Assembly (NCBI RefSeq): GCF_019320115.1
Contig: NC_089594.1
Coordinates: forward strand, 22,094,055-22,158,054
From: Miscanthus floridulus
Lineage: Eukaryota > Streptophyta > Magnoliopsida > Poales > Poaceae
Length of the DNA stretch: 64,000 nt
Direction of reading: 5' to 3'
Shown: in pieces, positions 21,316 through 34,140 of the stretch
How positions within the stretch are numbered: position 1 is the stretch's first letter
Layout of the letters: every line of letters starts with the position of its first letter
The notes under the pieces: generated by a model
Database searches by the model: none
Told to the model about the DNA's origin: nothing
The model's input: only the letters and a program-made list of their open reading frames with translations
Translations under genes and position numbers: made by a program

Positions 21316-24300
21316 ATGTCATGCCATTGGATGTACAATGCCGATCGCCGCTCCCAAGACTTTATTGAGGGCGTGCACTATTTCTTAGGTGTAGCCGAGG
21401 CAAATAAGCGGGATGGTTTCATGTGCTATCCATGTGCCATATGTAAGAATTTAAAGGAATATTTAAGCTCAATGAGTCTTCATTCATATTTGCTTAAGTC
21501 AGGTTTCATGTCAAACTATATATGTTGGACTAAGCATGGAGAAAGCGGGGTCATGATGGAAGAAGGTGAAGGAGAAGATTTAGACATTGATGACATTATT
21601 GCTCAGTATGGTGCCTTTGATGATACTACAATGGGGGAGATGAAGAAGAGGTAGCGGCAGAAGATGATCTCGGTGATGCTCTTGGCGATGCCATTCGTGA
21701 TGCACAACAAGAATGCGAAAGTGAAAAAAAGAAAGTTAAGTTCGAGCGCATACTTGAGGATCATAGGAAGTTGCTATACCCGACGGCCGAAGAGGGGCAA
21801 AAAAAGTTGGGTACAACACTAGAATTGCTACAGTGGAAGGCAAAGAATGGTGTATCCGATAAGGCATTTGGGAATTTATTGAACCTCATAAAGAAGATGC
21901 TTTCGAAGCCAAATGAATTGTCCACCACTACGTACGAAGCAAAAAAGGTTGTCTGCCCTTTGGGATTAAAAATCCAGAAGATACATGCATGTCCTAATGA
22001 CTGCATCCTCTACCATGGCAATGAATACGAGAATTTGGATGAATGCCCGGTATGTAAAGCATCGTGGTATAAGATTAGGCGCGATGATCCTGGTGACGTC
22101 GAGGGTGAACAACGTCCTAGAAAGAAAATCCCTGCCAAGGTTATGTGGTATGCTCCTATAATACCACGCTTAAAACATTTGTTTAGAAATAAAGACCATG
22201 CAAAGTTGTTGTGGTGGCATAAAGAAGAACGTAAGGTAGACAATATGCTGAGACACCCAGCTGATGGGTCCCAGTGGAGAGCGATAGACAGGGAATTTCC
22301 AGAGTTTGCAAATGAGGCTAGAAACTTAAGGTCCGCCTTAAGTACAGATGGTATGAATCCTTTTGGGGAGCAGGGCACTAGTCATAGCACTTGGCCAGTT
22401 ACTCTATGTATCTACAACCTTCCTCCATGGTTATGCATAAAGCGGAAGTTCATTATGATGTCGATCCTCATCCAAGGTCCGAGGTAACCTGGCAACGACA
22501 TTGATGTCTATCTGAAGCCATTAGTTGAAGAACTTCTAGTTTTATGGAACAAACCAGGTGTACGTGTCTGGGATGAGTACAAACAAGAACACTTTGACCT
22601 ACGAGCAATGTTGTTCGTAACAATCAATGATTGACCTGCTTTAAGTAATCTTTTAGGTTAGACAAACAAATGATATAATACATGCACACATTGTTTTGAT
22701 GACCTTGATAGTATATATTTGAAGATATGTCGAAAGGTCGTGTACCTTGGCCATCGTCAATTCCTTCCTTTGAATCACCAAGTAAGAAAGAAAGGGAAGC
22801 ATTTTAAAGGTAAGCCAGACCACTGGAAGAAGCCTCATAACCGAACCGGGGAAGATGTACTCGCAATGGTCAAGGATGTGAAAGTAGTATTTGGAAAGGG
22901 ACAAGGCAGCGAATCTGTTCCCAAAGATGCTAAGGGACACGCACCCATGTGGAAGAAGAAGTCTATCTTTTGGGAGCTACCCTATTGGCAAGTCCTAGAG
23001 GTCCACAACGCAATCGACGTGATGCACCTGACAAAGAATCTTTGTGTGAACCTGTTAGGATTCATGGGTGTGTACGGAAAGCCAAAGAATTCACTTGAAG
23101 CACGCCAGGACTTGCAGGGCATGAAAGAACGAGACAACCTTCATCCAGAGAAGACAGATGATGGACGTCATTACTTAAGTCCTGCTAGCTACACGCTTAA
23201 CAAAGAAGAGAGGGACAGCATGTTCGAATGTCTAACCAGCATCAAGGTCCCATCGGGATTCTCCTCCAATATAAAGGGTATAATAAATGTGCCAGAGAAG
23301 AAATTCCTAAACTTAAAGTCCCACGACTGCCACGTGCTTATGACGTAATTGCTTCCAGTTGCTTTAAGAGGAATTCTACCTCCACATGTACGTCTAGCCA
23401 CCGTGAAGCTATGTGCATTCCTCAATGCAATTTCTCAGAAGGCAATCAATCCAGTGGAACTAGCTACTCTACAGAATGATGTAGTTCAATGTCTTGTCAG
23501 CTTTGAGTTGGTGTTCCCTCCATCCTTCTTTAATATCATGACACACCTCCTAGTTCATTTGGTGAAGGAGATTAGTATTTTTGGACCTGTGTTCTTACAT
23601 AACATGTTCCCCTTTGAGAGGTTTATGGGAGTCTTGAAGAAATATGTGAAAGTCTATTCTAAGCCTGAAGGAAGCATCACCTAGGGCTATGGAACAGAGG
23701 AGGTCATTGAGTTCTATGTTGACTTTATTCCTAACCTTGCCCCGATTGGCGTTCCTGAATCACGACATGAGGGGAGACTCAGTGGTAAAGGAACTTTAGG
23801 GAAGAAAACATATATTGACATGGAAGACGATTATTTCAATAAAGCACACTACACAGTTCTTCAGAACTCGTCATTGGTGCATCCGTACATCGAGATACAT
23901 AAGGAGTTCTTACGATCCAAGTTTCCAGGGAAGACTGAAGCTTAGATTAGGCGTCAGCACATGGAAAGTTTCAGTGGTTGGTTGCGAAAAGAATGTCAAG
24001 GTGATGACAATATTGATGAGCAACTGTATTTGTTGGCTAGGCAACCATCATGACATATCCTCACGTACCAAGGGTATGAGATAAATAGGAATACATTTTA
24101 TACAGTTGCCCAAGATAAAAGGAGCACCAATCAAAATAGTGGTGTTCGCATAGATGGCATAGATCCAAATGGGAATATACAAACATATTATGGCCGCATA
24201 GAAGAGATATGGAAACTAGACTACGCACCTAATTTTAAAGTCCCTTTGTTCCGGTGCCAATAGGTGAAGCTGACTGGAGGAGGGGTAACAGTCGACAAAG

Positions 24301-24674
24301 AGTATGGAATGACAACAGTGGACCTCAACAATATTGGGTACAAAAATGAACCATTCGTCCTTGTTGCCGATGTGAGTCAGGTGTTCTATGTGAAAGACAT
24401 GTCTACAAAATCAAAGAGAGGAAAAAACGAAGACATCAACTCAATGATCAATGAGCCAAAGCGCCACATAGTTCTTTCTGGGAAAATAAATATAGTGAGA
24501 ATTAAAGACAAGTCAGACATGTCAGAAGATTATGAAAGAAATATCCGAATTCCACCCTTCATAGTGAAGAAAGATCCAAGCATCATGTTAAATGATGAAG
24601 ACACTCCATGGTTACGACAAGATCATAACCAGGGGTCATACGTCAAGAAGAAATTCACTGTTGTGCCCGCATGA
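21316..24674 (+). pseudogene. TNP2-type CACTA transposase, broken
   Basis: Starts with the transposase-associated domain (HWMYNADRRSQDFIEGVHYF, about 21316-21550). After a 1-base shift in the G-run near 21634 comes the TNP2 domain (YPTAEEGQKKLG, CPNDCILYHGNEY, CPVCKASWYK, AKVMWYAPIIPRLKHLF). DUF4218 follows (HYLSPASYTLNKEERD ... FPFERFMGVLKKYVK, about 23165-23680) and then DUF4216 (GIDPNGNIQTYYGRIEEIW ... FVLVADVSQVFYVKDM, about 24150-24500). In-frame stops lie at 22485-22487, several between about 22630 and 22675, about 23346, about 23682 and about 23943. It encodes no working transposase. Confidence 0.88.
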
Positions 24675-24770
24675 TACAACGATGCATGTTTAATATATTA
24701 TGTTTTAGAGATGGATATTATGTAATATGTTATGACTTCACATTGTAATATGTTTAATATATGTTTCAAA

Positions 24771-25990
24771 TTTCACAAGTGTGTGACATAGTTTTAGAAA
24801 GTCTATATGAGATTCAAGAATTTATGACTAGTGTTTGATAAAACTTTCTTAAATGGGAAAATGAGCTATGTAACAATTGTAGATCTTGCTGAGATGACCA
24901 AACTTGGTATTCAGAGTTTTTTCATCTAAGGTCATTTAGTGTCTCATTTGAGCAAGTTTGACCAAGTCAAATTTGGTCAAATAAAAAAATAACACTTTGA
25001 CTCTAGTATTATGAACTCTAAATGACTTCAAATTGAAAAGTTTTGAATACCAATTTTGTTAAACTCATCAAGATCTACAATTGTTGTTTTGGTCAACTTT
25101 CCATTTGAGAAAGTTTGGACGGTTCAAATTTGTGATTTTTAAATTTCGACGCCTACAAACTAGTTTTCGGAACCCTAGATTGTCTCAAATTGAAAAGTTT
25201 TGAATACCAAGTTTGTTCAGCTCATCAAGATCTGCAATCATTATATAGGCCATTTTTTCATTTGAGAAAGTTTGAATAAAATGTAGTTCAAATTTCACAA
25301 ATGTGTGACATAGTTTTAGAAAGTCTATATGGGATTCAAGAATTTGTGACTAGTGTTTGATAAAACTTTCTCAAATGGGAAAATGAGCTATGTAATAATT
25401 GTAGATCTTGCTAAGATGATCAAACTTGTTATTCAGAGATTTTTCATCTGAGGTCATTTAGTGTCTCATTTGAGCAAGTTTGACCAAGTCAAATTTGGTC
25501 AAACGAAAAAATAACACTTTGACTCTAGTATTATGGACTCTAAATGACTTCTAATTGAAAAGTTTTGAATACCAAGTTTGTTAAACTCATCAATATCTAC
25601 AATTATTATTTTGGTCAACTTTCCATTTGAGAAAGTTTGGATGGTTCAAATTTATGATTTTTAAATTTCGACGCCTACAAACTAGTTTTCGGAACCATAG
25701 ATTGTCTCAAATTGAAAAGTTTTGAATACCAAGTTTGTTCAGATCATCAAGATATACAATCCTTATATAGGACATTTTTTCATTTGAGAAAGTTTTAACA
25801 AAATGTAGTTGAATTTCACAAGTGTGTGATATAGTTTTAGAAAGTCTATATGAGATTCAAGAATTTGTGACTAGTGTTTGATAAAACTTTCTCAAATGGG
25901 AAAATGAGCTATGTAACAATTGTAGATATTGCTAAGATGATCAAACTTGTTATTCAGAGATTTTTCATCTGAGGTCATTTAGTGTCTCGG
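24771..25990. repeat. Tandem repeat, 522-bp unit, about 2.3 copies, inside CACTA
   Basis: TTTCACAAGTGTGTGACATAG begins units at 24771, 25293 and 25814 (periods 522 and 521). Each unit contains the inverted pair AAACTTTCTYAAATGGGAAAA / TTTCCATTTGAGAAAGTTT, giving a possible large stem, plus smaller TTTGGTCAAA repeats. It lies exactly between the two CACTA genes and ends where ORF2 begins (about 25988). Non-coding. Confidence 0.9.
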
Positions 25991-28275
25991 TCGATAGAGT
26001 GCTCAAAGGTTACAGCAATGTTCCTCTTGACATTGAAGGCGGTAATGGGGAGAAGACACTAGGAGAAGCAGAGAAGACATTTATTCAATGGCGCAAACGC
26101 TTCATCATCATTCTTGGGATGCCACTGCTTCCCCTACCTCACCCTAGGTACGAATGAAAGTGAATGAAATATTATTTTCCATTAATTTTATATTGGCTTC
26201 AAAAACAGGGTCTCCCCCCAGCCTAGCCCAATCATTCATTCTCCATCTCATCATAGCGTCGCGGGGGGCGAGACAACTTCATCCCCACGGCGATCTCCAA
26301 CTCCTACACCGGCCCCATCGCCTCCACAATGATCTCCAACTCCTACACCGGCCCCACCGCCTCCACAACGATCTCCAACGCCTCCATGCCGGTCTCCAAC
26401 ACCGGCCTCATCGCCTCCACGCCGATCTCCAACACCGCCCCCACCCCCTCCACAGCGACGCACTACAGAGACGTCTAAGGTCCCAGCGGCAAAGAAGACC
26501 CAAAAAAAGAGTTATTTCTCAAGAGATACTTCTTGAAAAGACTGATGAGCAAATAGCAGCTGAAGAAGACAAAAATGTGAAAGATTTTTTTATAGATATC
26601 CAAAAGCAGAGACAAGTGAAGCTTAAGGAAAAGTTGTACTTTTACATACCATGAGATCTGCTGAGGCAGAAGGTCGAAGCTCATAAGAAAAAGATGCTTA
26701 AACTTCATAAGCCTCCGCCACTATTAGACTATGACCGCTCCCTCATGAAGTCACATGATGCAGATAAGAAAAGGAAAAGAGCATCAGGGAAGGATGTCCC
26801 ACAGCTCAGACAACAGAAGCAACCAATGCAAAATCTTGTTGTTGCTAATGAATATGGTTCCAACATAGAAGTCTATCGACCAGACAACTCTGGAGAAGTG
26901 TCGGTTCAAGACCTTAATGCTTTTTTTGAACTAACTGGTTTAACCTTGGATCAATTGATGGGCAAAGCTCCAATCCAGAACCTGGAAGTTGATACTTGGA
27001 AGACTTATAAATTTGGCAAAAGTCTGTACAACCCTGTGGCTCTGAATGAATTGGGTACGCAAATGTACTTGCTCAACAAGTGGTACATGCAAGCGTGTGG
27101 CAGGGGTGAGGAGTGGATCTTTGTTAGATTTGGAGACCATCATTACTTCCATGGCAATGACATCTTACATATTAGTTTTGAAGAATTGCATCAACTATAC
27201 CACATGGATGCTCTGGACAAATCAATCATTGGCTCCTTTTGTTTGTAAGTGATTCGTACTTTTATTTGATAAACTCACTTCCATGCGTACGTGTATATAA
27301 TTATCCTCACATGTAACTTATATTTATATATAGATTCCAGATGTCAGAGCCCCAAAGAATACAAGACACCAGTGTTGGCTTCATTGATCCTTATATCGTA
27401 TTCAAAACCAATATTATTGCCAAGGAGCAGTGGGTATCTGAAGCACAGAAGAATATCATGAGGTTCTTCGTGAAGCAGCACGACAAGACAACAATACTTT
27501 TCCCGTACAACTTTGAGTAAGTGTTAATAATAATATAGTCTACACATTTTATGTAATATCAATACAACTTATATGCATGTATGTGTGTGTATAAACCAAT
27601 GCAGGTTTCACTTGATACTCATTGTCATTGAGTTAAACTCAAGTCAGTTAGTAATCTTGGACTCGTTGAGAAAAGAGCGGGCACTATACCAAGATATGAT
27701 AGACATTATCCAGGGGTAATTTCGATCTCTCGCGCACAACTATTATTGAATAGACTTTACCATAATTTATTAACGATCGTACATTATTGGTCGCACAGGG
27801 TTTGGAAAGAGTTTATTCGGCAACACCGCAAGGATTGCAAGGCACCACTTAATGTAGTTGAAATACCACTAAGTTGTACTATATGTACTTCCCCACGTGT
27901 TTAATTACTATATCGTACTTCAATTTACGTGTGAGATGGTGAGAATAATCTTCTTCTCGTACAGTGGTGTTTGCGGCAGCAACCAGGTAATAACTTGTGT
28001 AGATACTATGTTTGTGAATTTATTACTGCACACATAATAAGAACTCCTAAAGATGTCCTCAGAGTACGTATATATCAAATTTTTATTTATTTTTAAATGA
28101 ATATATATATATGTATTAATACTTTTCCTTTTATTTCAAATGCAAGACTGAATGGTTGAAACAAAGGGTCATGCAAAAAGACCATCTGAAAGCAGTTCAA
28201 GAGTCAATAGCAGGATTTCTTCTAGAAAAAGTGTTAAATCCTAACGGCGAGTTCTACTTTGATCCTAAGGAATAA
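25990..28275 (+). pseudogene. CACTA second gene: C48/Ulp1-like cysteine protease, broken
   Basis: Exons read VDRVLKGYSNVPLDIEG...FIQWRKRFI (25990-26147), a long exon from 26209 with a Pro/Arg-rich PQRSPTP linker and KKRKRASGKDVPQL up to 27244, then 27334-27516, 27605-27715, 27799 onward, 27965-about 28062 and 28147-28275. The last exons hold the C48 triad: His in FHLILIVIELN, Asp in LDSLRKE, Cys in NNLCRYYVCEF. The gene ends GEFYFDPKE. In-frame TGA codons occur in the linker (about 26328 and 26649), and intact repeat copies show CGA there. Ulp1-like genes are known passengers of grass CACTA and MULE elements; SUMO cleavage by this one is not shown. Confidence 0.78.
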
Positions 28276-28544
28276 ATGATGTAAATTAAATGTTTATTGA
28301 TATCGTTATTTTGGAGAACAAGATTATGAAAGTGTTGTATATATACATATATATCTATAATATATATAGTTTCATACTTTATTCGAATATAATAATGCTT
28401 GAGATGAGAATTAGATGTAATTATATGCGTGCGTGTATTTATATTAGCAGTGTAGAATATGTACATAAAAACATATTATATATTAAACAAATATGTGTAA
28501 CTAAACTGAAAACAAATTAAACAAAAAAAAAAGAAAAAGAAAAT
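28276..28544. other. Non-coding AT-rich DNA between ORF2 and CACTA right end
   Basis: TATATA-rich with no ORF of interest. Probably the 3' UTR and spacer of the element. Confidence 0.6.
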
Positions 28545-28718
28545 GAACCTTTAGTCCCGGTTGGGGTTACCAACCGGGACTAAAAGTCCCTCTTTAGTCC
28601 CGGCTCGATGATCCGGGACTGAAGGTTCCACCTTTAGTCCCGGGATCGTTGTCCCGGCGTGGTAACCAGGACTAAATGCCATTACCGCCCGAGACAACAA
28701 GGACATCCTATAGTAGTG
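28545..28718. repeat. CACTA right subterminal repeats and terminus
   Basis: TTTAGTCCCGG/CCGGGACTAAA motifs as at the left end, closing with CTATAGTAGTG. Confidence 0.9.
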
Positions 28719-28974
28719 TATCGACGATAACACTCGTGCTAATGGGAACGCTCTCCATCATCTAGTAGCTGAAGAAGTGATAGACGGAGTACCAATTAAG
28801 GTAACAGTCTTTTTTCCTCTAACTAAATAGCTAGGGCGAAGACAATTATAAATAACTACATTGTGACAATATAGCTTTAATTCTGATTCGATTGCACAAC
28901 AGGTGGTTGATAAAGTTGGAATAATTCCTAAAGTTGGTATGACTTATGAATCAGAGGTCAAAGCTTATGAGATG

Positions 28975-29374
28975 TGTTATGGTGGGCCAGACCTACCAGA
29001 GAAAGAGGAAGGCAAGTGGCTGAGCGAGATCGCGAGCATGCAGGCAGCATCCACGAGCGGCGCGAGATTGAGCGCGATCACTGTGCCTGGCTTGAGGTTG
29101 TTAGATCAGGAGAGTAAAACTAGGAGTTTGTTTTCATCTTGTAACAAAAGGGAGCCTATAAGGCTTAGACAATTGCTTAATAAAGATTTAGCCTGGGATT
29201 GAGACACCTCGTCTCCCTGGCGTCCAGCACATAGTTCACGGTAAGCCCTTGGCGCTGCGTTCGTCGACTCGCCGACGACGGCGACTCCAGTTCATCAGCG
29301 CCCGGTTCATTCGTGCTCTGCCACTTCCTATCCCTATCACCTCCGTCCCCTTCCTAGCCGAGTAGGCCGTAACA
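28975..29374 (+). repeat. 5' LTR of Reina-like element
   Basis: TGTTATGGTGGGCC ... GGCCGTAACA with TGTTA/TAACA inverted ends, 400 bp. Confidence 0.95.
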
Positions 29375-29377
29375 ACC

Positions 29378-29389
29378 TGGTATCAGAGA
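29378..29389 (+). promoter_or_regulatory. Primer-binding site
   Basis: TGGTATCAGAGA, three bases after the LTR, one mismatch from the TGGTATCAGAGC complementary to the 3' end of initiator tRNA-Met. Confidence 0.85.
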
Positions 29390-29391
29390 CC

Positions 29392-30741
29392 ATGGCGTCC
29401 TTGGCTCCGGTCATTCCCACCACCGCTCCACCCTCCTCCGGCATGGTTTCAACTACCACCGCCCCACCCTCCACCGTCGTGTCCTCCTCCAACATCGTCA
29501 CCACCTTGTCATTACCCACCCGTCAACTTCAGTCCATTGAACCCACGGCCGAAGCGTTCGGCCACCTCGCCGCGGCCATCTATGCCATGCAGAGGCAGAT
29601 CGAGGACTTGTCCATGCGCATGTCCTCCGTCGAGAGCCGGCCACCTATTCCGCCAATGTCATACCCCTATGGCCTTCCGGGTTACGGTGGTATCCCGACA
29701 CTGCCACCCCCGGCCTAGGTTAGCTTCGAGCTTTTCTCCGTTCCACCGTTCCAGACCCCGGTACCAGCCTTCTCCACCCCACCCACCACGTCCTTGCCTC
29801 CACCATCCATGGGGGTGCCAATCACCTACATTCAATTTCCACACTCGCCCTCACCAGTGCCATCGATGTCATCCATCCTCGGTGGCTTCTGTCCAGCGTC
29901 GTCCTAATCCATGCCATCCGCACCCGTGTGCTACACCTCTACACACCCCAACATACCTCATGAATCTAGCCACCCCACTGTCCCACGCTACCAAAAACTC
30001 TCATTCCCCACCTACGACGACAAAGATGATCCACTGGGCTGGCTCAACAAATGTGAACAATTCTTCTAGGGCTTGCAAACACGCCATGCCGATTGGGTCT
30101 GGCTGGCATCCTACCACTTAACCGGGGTGGCGCAGCAATGGTACCTCGTCCTCGAGGGCGACTGCGGTCGACCGACATGGGAGGAGTTTCGGTAGCTCTG
30201 TCACCAGCGCTTTGGGCCGCTGTTGAGCACCAACCATTTGTCTGATCTGGCGCGCCTGCCGTTCACGTCGACGGTTGATGCATACATGGAGGCTTTTCAG
30301 GCCCGCGCGGCTCACACTAGCCGCCTAGCCCCACTACAGAAGGCGCAGCTCTTCATCGGCGGTCTACCGGATCACATTCGCGTCGATGTCGAACTCCATG
30401 AACCGCAGGACCTCCAGGGCGCAATGCTCCTGGCCCGTGCCTACGAGCGCCAGAACACACCTCATCAGGTGGCCTTGCCAATGCCGTCACTCCATCCTCC
30501 TAGGCGGGCGCCCAGGGTACCTGCCGCTATGCCAGCCCCGACCACGACGCCGAGCGCCCCAAGGGGCTCCACAGCACCAGCAGCGCTCCCGTTCAAGCGC
30601 CTGTCCCTGGAAGACATGGCCCTTCGCTGCAAGCAAGGGTTGTGTTATAACTGTGACGAACCGTATGTCCAGGGGCACAAGTGTGCGCGTCTCTTCTTCC
30701 TAGAGGCGCCAGACGACGATGACGCAGCACAGGAGGTCTAG
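29392..30741 (+). pseudogene. gag of Reina-like element, broken
   Basis: Starts MASLAPVIPTTAPPSSG. Then come a capsid-like region (ADWVWLASYHLTGVAQQWY in shifted frames; HQRFGPLLSTNHLSDLARLPF; VDAYMEAFQARAAHTSRLAP) and a nucleocapsid knuckle (LCYNCDEPYVQGHKCARLFF) just before a TAG at 30739. Other stops occur at 29716 and around 30066 and 30195. It would package RNA and form the capsid; not functional here. Confidence 0.8.
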
Positions 30742-33700
30742 GCAATGGAGCCACCGCCGTTCGACCCGAAGGCGCCAATGATCTTCCTCTCGGCGATCAT
30801 CGGCATCTGCACCGAGGAGACGATGCAGCTTCGCGTTCACATCGGCTAGCACGCATTCACGACCCTCCTCGACTCTAGATCCATGCATAACTTCATCAGC
30901 ACAGGGGCAGCGCGGCGCATCGGCCTCAGCTTCAGCGACAGTGCCGGCGCACATGTTGTCGTCGCCAACGGCGACCGCGTCGCGTGTCGTGGCCTTGCGC
31001 ATGATGTGGGCATGCGGATTGGGGTGGAGGACTTCAAGGTCGACTACTACTCCATTCTGCTCGATTGCTACGATATGGTGCTCGGCATAGCGTGGCTTCG
31101 GACTCTCGGCCCGATCCTGTGGGACTTCGACGCTCTGCGGATGGCGTTCACATGCCACGGGCGCCGGGTCCTCTGGAAGGGCCTCGGAGTGCCACGCTCC
31201 GTTGTCTAGTGCGCGGGACGTATTCACGCAGGCCACCTCTACACCGCCAAGGGGACCGAGGGGGCACTGCTCGAATGCCTCCTCGACACCTACGACGACG
31301 TCTTCGCAGCACCGATGGGCCTACCGCCGGGCCGGCCGTGCGATCATAGGATCCACCTCAAGCCGGCCACCGACCCAGTCACCATCTGGCCATATAGGTA
31401 TCCCCAACTCTAGAAGGACGAACTGGAGAGGCAGTGTGAAGAGATGCTCCAATGGGGGATCATCCGTATCAGCACGTCCCCATTTTCGGCACCCATCATC
31501 CTTGTCAAGAAATCCGACACGTCATGGTGGTTTTGCGTCGATTACAGGGCGCTGAACACGGTGATAGTGAAGGACAAGTTCCCCATTCCTATCATCGAGG
31601 AGCTGCTCGATGAGCTGCACGGCGCCAAAATTTTCACCAAACTTGACCTCCGATCGGGCTACCATCAGGTGCGCGTCCACCCCGACGACGTGGCAAAAAC
31701 GGCGTTCCGGACGCACCATGGCCACTTCGAATTCCTTGTCATGCCGTTCGGCCTCTCGAACGCGCCATCGACGTTCCAGGCGCTCATGAACTTCATCCTC
31801 AAGCCATTCCTCCGCCGGTGCGTACTTGTATTCTTTGATGACATCCTCGTCTATAGCATAATGTGGACAGAACACCTGTAGCAGCTCCGCACCGTCCTCA
31901 ACGTCCTTTGCGAGCACCACCTCCACATCAAGCGCTCCAAGTGCTCTTTCACAGAGCCATCGGTGCACTACCTCGGTCACGTCATCATGGGGGCCAGTGT
32001 CGCCATGGACACCTCCAAGGTGACCACGGTCCAGGCCTAGCTGCAACCAATATCAACCCGGGGGCTACGTGGCTTCTTGGGCCTCGCCGGCAGTTACTGG
32101 CGATTCATCCATAACTATGGTGCCATCGCCACGCCACTCACACAGCTACTGTAGAAGAACAACTTCCAGTGGATCGATGCCACGTCCACGGCCTTCGGCG
32201 AGCTGAAGGCGGCGCTATCGGCAGCGTCTGTCCTCCACTTGCCGGACTTCACCCGCAACTTCGTCGTCGACTGTGATGCCTCCGGGTCTGACTTCGGTGC
32301 GGTGCTGCACCAAGACGATGGGCCGATCGCCTTCTTCAGCCGGCCGTTCGCCGCACACCACCTCAAGTCCACGGCATACGAATGCGAACTCATAGGCTTG
32401 GTGCAGGCGGTCCGGCATTGGAGGCCCTACCTCTGGGGGCGTGCTTTCATCGTCCGTACCGACCACTATGCTCTCAAGTTCCTCCTCGACCAACGCCTAT
32501 CGATGATCCCACAAAATCACTGGGTTAGCAAACTTTTCAGATATGATTTCCAGGTGGAGTATCGTCAAGGTCGCCTCCACATCGTTGCCGACGCCTTATC
32601 ACGGCATGATGGCGAGGCGCCCCTACTGGCCGCACTTCTAGACTCAGCGCCATACCTAGTAGCGCTGTCCATCCCCACGTTCCAGCTCTTCACGGACCTA
32701 TGAGCCGAGCTAGAGGACTCCGATGCCCTACGCGCATGCCAGGACGCCATCGCGGCGGGCGCCCATGGGGACGCCTGGTGGGTACACGACGACCTCATCC
32801 TTCATGACAGCCGTGTGTTCGTGCCCGCCATGGCAAAGGTGCTCGATGACGTGCTCCGACTGGCTCACACCGGGGCGCATGAGGGGATCCAGAAGACGCT
32901 CCAGTGTCTCCGCGTGGAGTTCTACGTGGAGCATGACCACTGCATCGTCCGTGACTTCGTCATGTCATGCGCGACATGCCAACGCAACAAAACGGAGGCG
33001 CTCCACCCTGCCGGCCTTCTTCAACCTCTGCCTGTGCCATCCCGCGTTTGGGTGGACATCTCCATCGACTTCATCGAAGCTCTGCCCAAGGTGCATGGAA
33101 AAAGCATCATCCTCACTGTTGTGGATAGGTTTTTGAAGTACGCGCACTTCATCGCATTGGGGCACCCGTACACTGCTGCATCGGTAGCCCGCGCCTTCTT
33201 CCATGACATTGTTCGGCTACACGGCTTCCCTGACTCCATCGTTAGCGACCACGACCCTACCTTCACCGGTCGCGTCTGGCGCAATCTTTTTCGCCAGGCA
33301 GGAGTATAGCTGCGCTTCAGCACGGCATCTCACCCCTAGATGGACGGCCAATCTGAGGTGGTGAACAAGGCCATCGCAATGTATTTGCGGTGCCTCACCG
33401 GCGACCGTCCACGCGATTGGCTCGACTGGCTTCCATGGGCTGAATTTTGCTATAACACGGCCTTCCACTCCACGCTACGCACTTCGCCATTTGCCGTCAT
33501 CTACGGCCGTCCTCCCTCGGACCTGCTGTCGTACACGCCAGAGAGGGCGCACACGGCCGCTGTGGACGTGATGCTGGCCAACCATGACAAGTTTCTCGTG
33601 GAGGTCCGCGCCCGCCTGCTCCAAGCATAAGAACATGCTCGGCGTTCCTATGATGCCAAGCATCACGCGCTCACGCTCTTAGTAGGCGACTGGGTGTGGC

Positions 33701-34140
33701 TTCATCTTCTACACCCTCCCACGAAGACCTTGGTCCCTGGAGGTCGCGGCAAGCTTGGGCCTAAGTTCGTTGGCCCGTACCAAGTCATCGAACAGGTGAA
33801 TGTGGTGGCCTACTGGTTGAAGCTTCCCGAGGGCACCCGCATACATGACGTCTTCCATGTTGGGGTGCTCAAGCCGTTCCACGGCACCCCGCCGTCCGAC
33901 GCCCCGGTCCTTCCTCCTCTTCGCCATGGACGGCCGCTCATGCACCTAGAACGCGTGCTATGCTCCAGTCTCCACCATGGGGAGTGGTACATTCTTGTGC
34001 AATGGGTCGACATGCCGGCGTCCAAAGCAACCTGGGTGCAAGCTAAGGAGTTCCGCACGGCGCATCCAGACTTCCAGCTCGAGGATGAGCTATTTCTCAA
34101 GGGAGGGAGAGATGTTATGGTGGGCCAGACCTACCAGAGA
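30742..34140 (+). pseudogene. pol of Reina-like element (PR-RT-RH-INT-chromodomain), broken
   Basis: Protease remnant LLDSRSMHNFI (usual DSG is DSR). RT with [31 protein letters not shown] and [10 protein letters not shown]. RNase H with VVDCDASGSDFGAVL. Integrase with a zinc-binding part ending CATCQRNKTE, then IDFIEALP, SDHDPTFTG and MDGQSEVVNK. A chromodomain VQWVDMPASKATWV follows near the C-terminus. In-frame TAG at 30847, 31207, 31411, 31879, 32152, 33307 and 33337, mostly where Gln (CAG) is expected. Clade call rests on length, LTR size and chromodomain. Confidence 0.85.
34098..34112 (+). promoter_or_regulatory. Polypurine tract
   Basis: AAGGGAGGGAGAGA directly upstream of the 3' LTR; primes plus-strand synthesis. 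Confidence 0.8.

Larger units (their letters stand above)
19762..28718 (+). mobile_element. CACTA (En/Spm) transposon, complete ends, 8957 bp
   Basis: Left end CACTACTAGAGAACA, right end CCTATAGTAGTG, with a perfect 3-bp duplication TAT (19759-19761 and 28719-28721). Subterminal TTTAGTCCCGG motifs lie at both ends. Inside, all on the plus strand, are a GRF zinc-finger gene, a TNP2-type transposase, a tandem-repeat block and a C48 protease-like gene. The ends are intact but both large genes have stops, so it is probably non-autonomous. It sits in a FAR1-like exon (AACACTATTGTTGCTAT | CGACGATAAC). Confidence 0.96.

Noticed and set aside
26154..26654. His/Leu/Arg repeat protein (HRPHRLHND-like)
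   Set aside because: It is a shadow frame of the PQRSPTP linker of the CACTA second gene.
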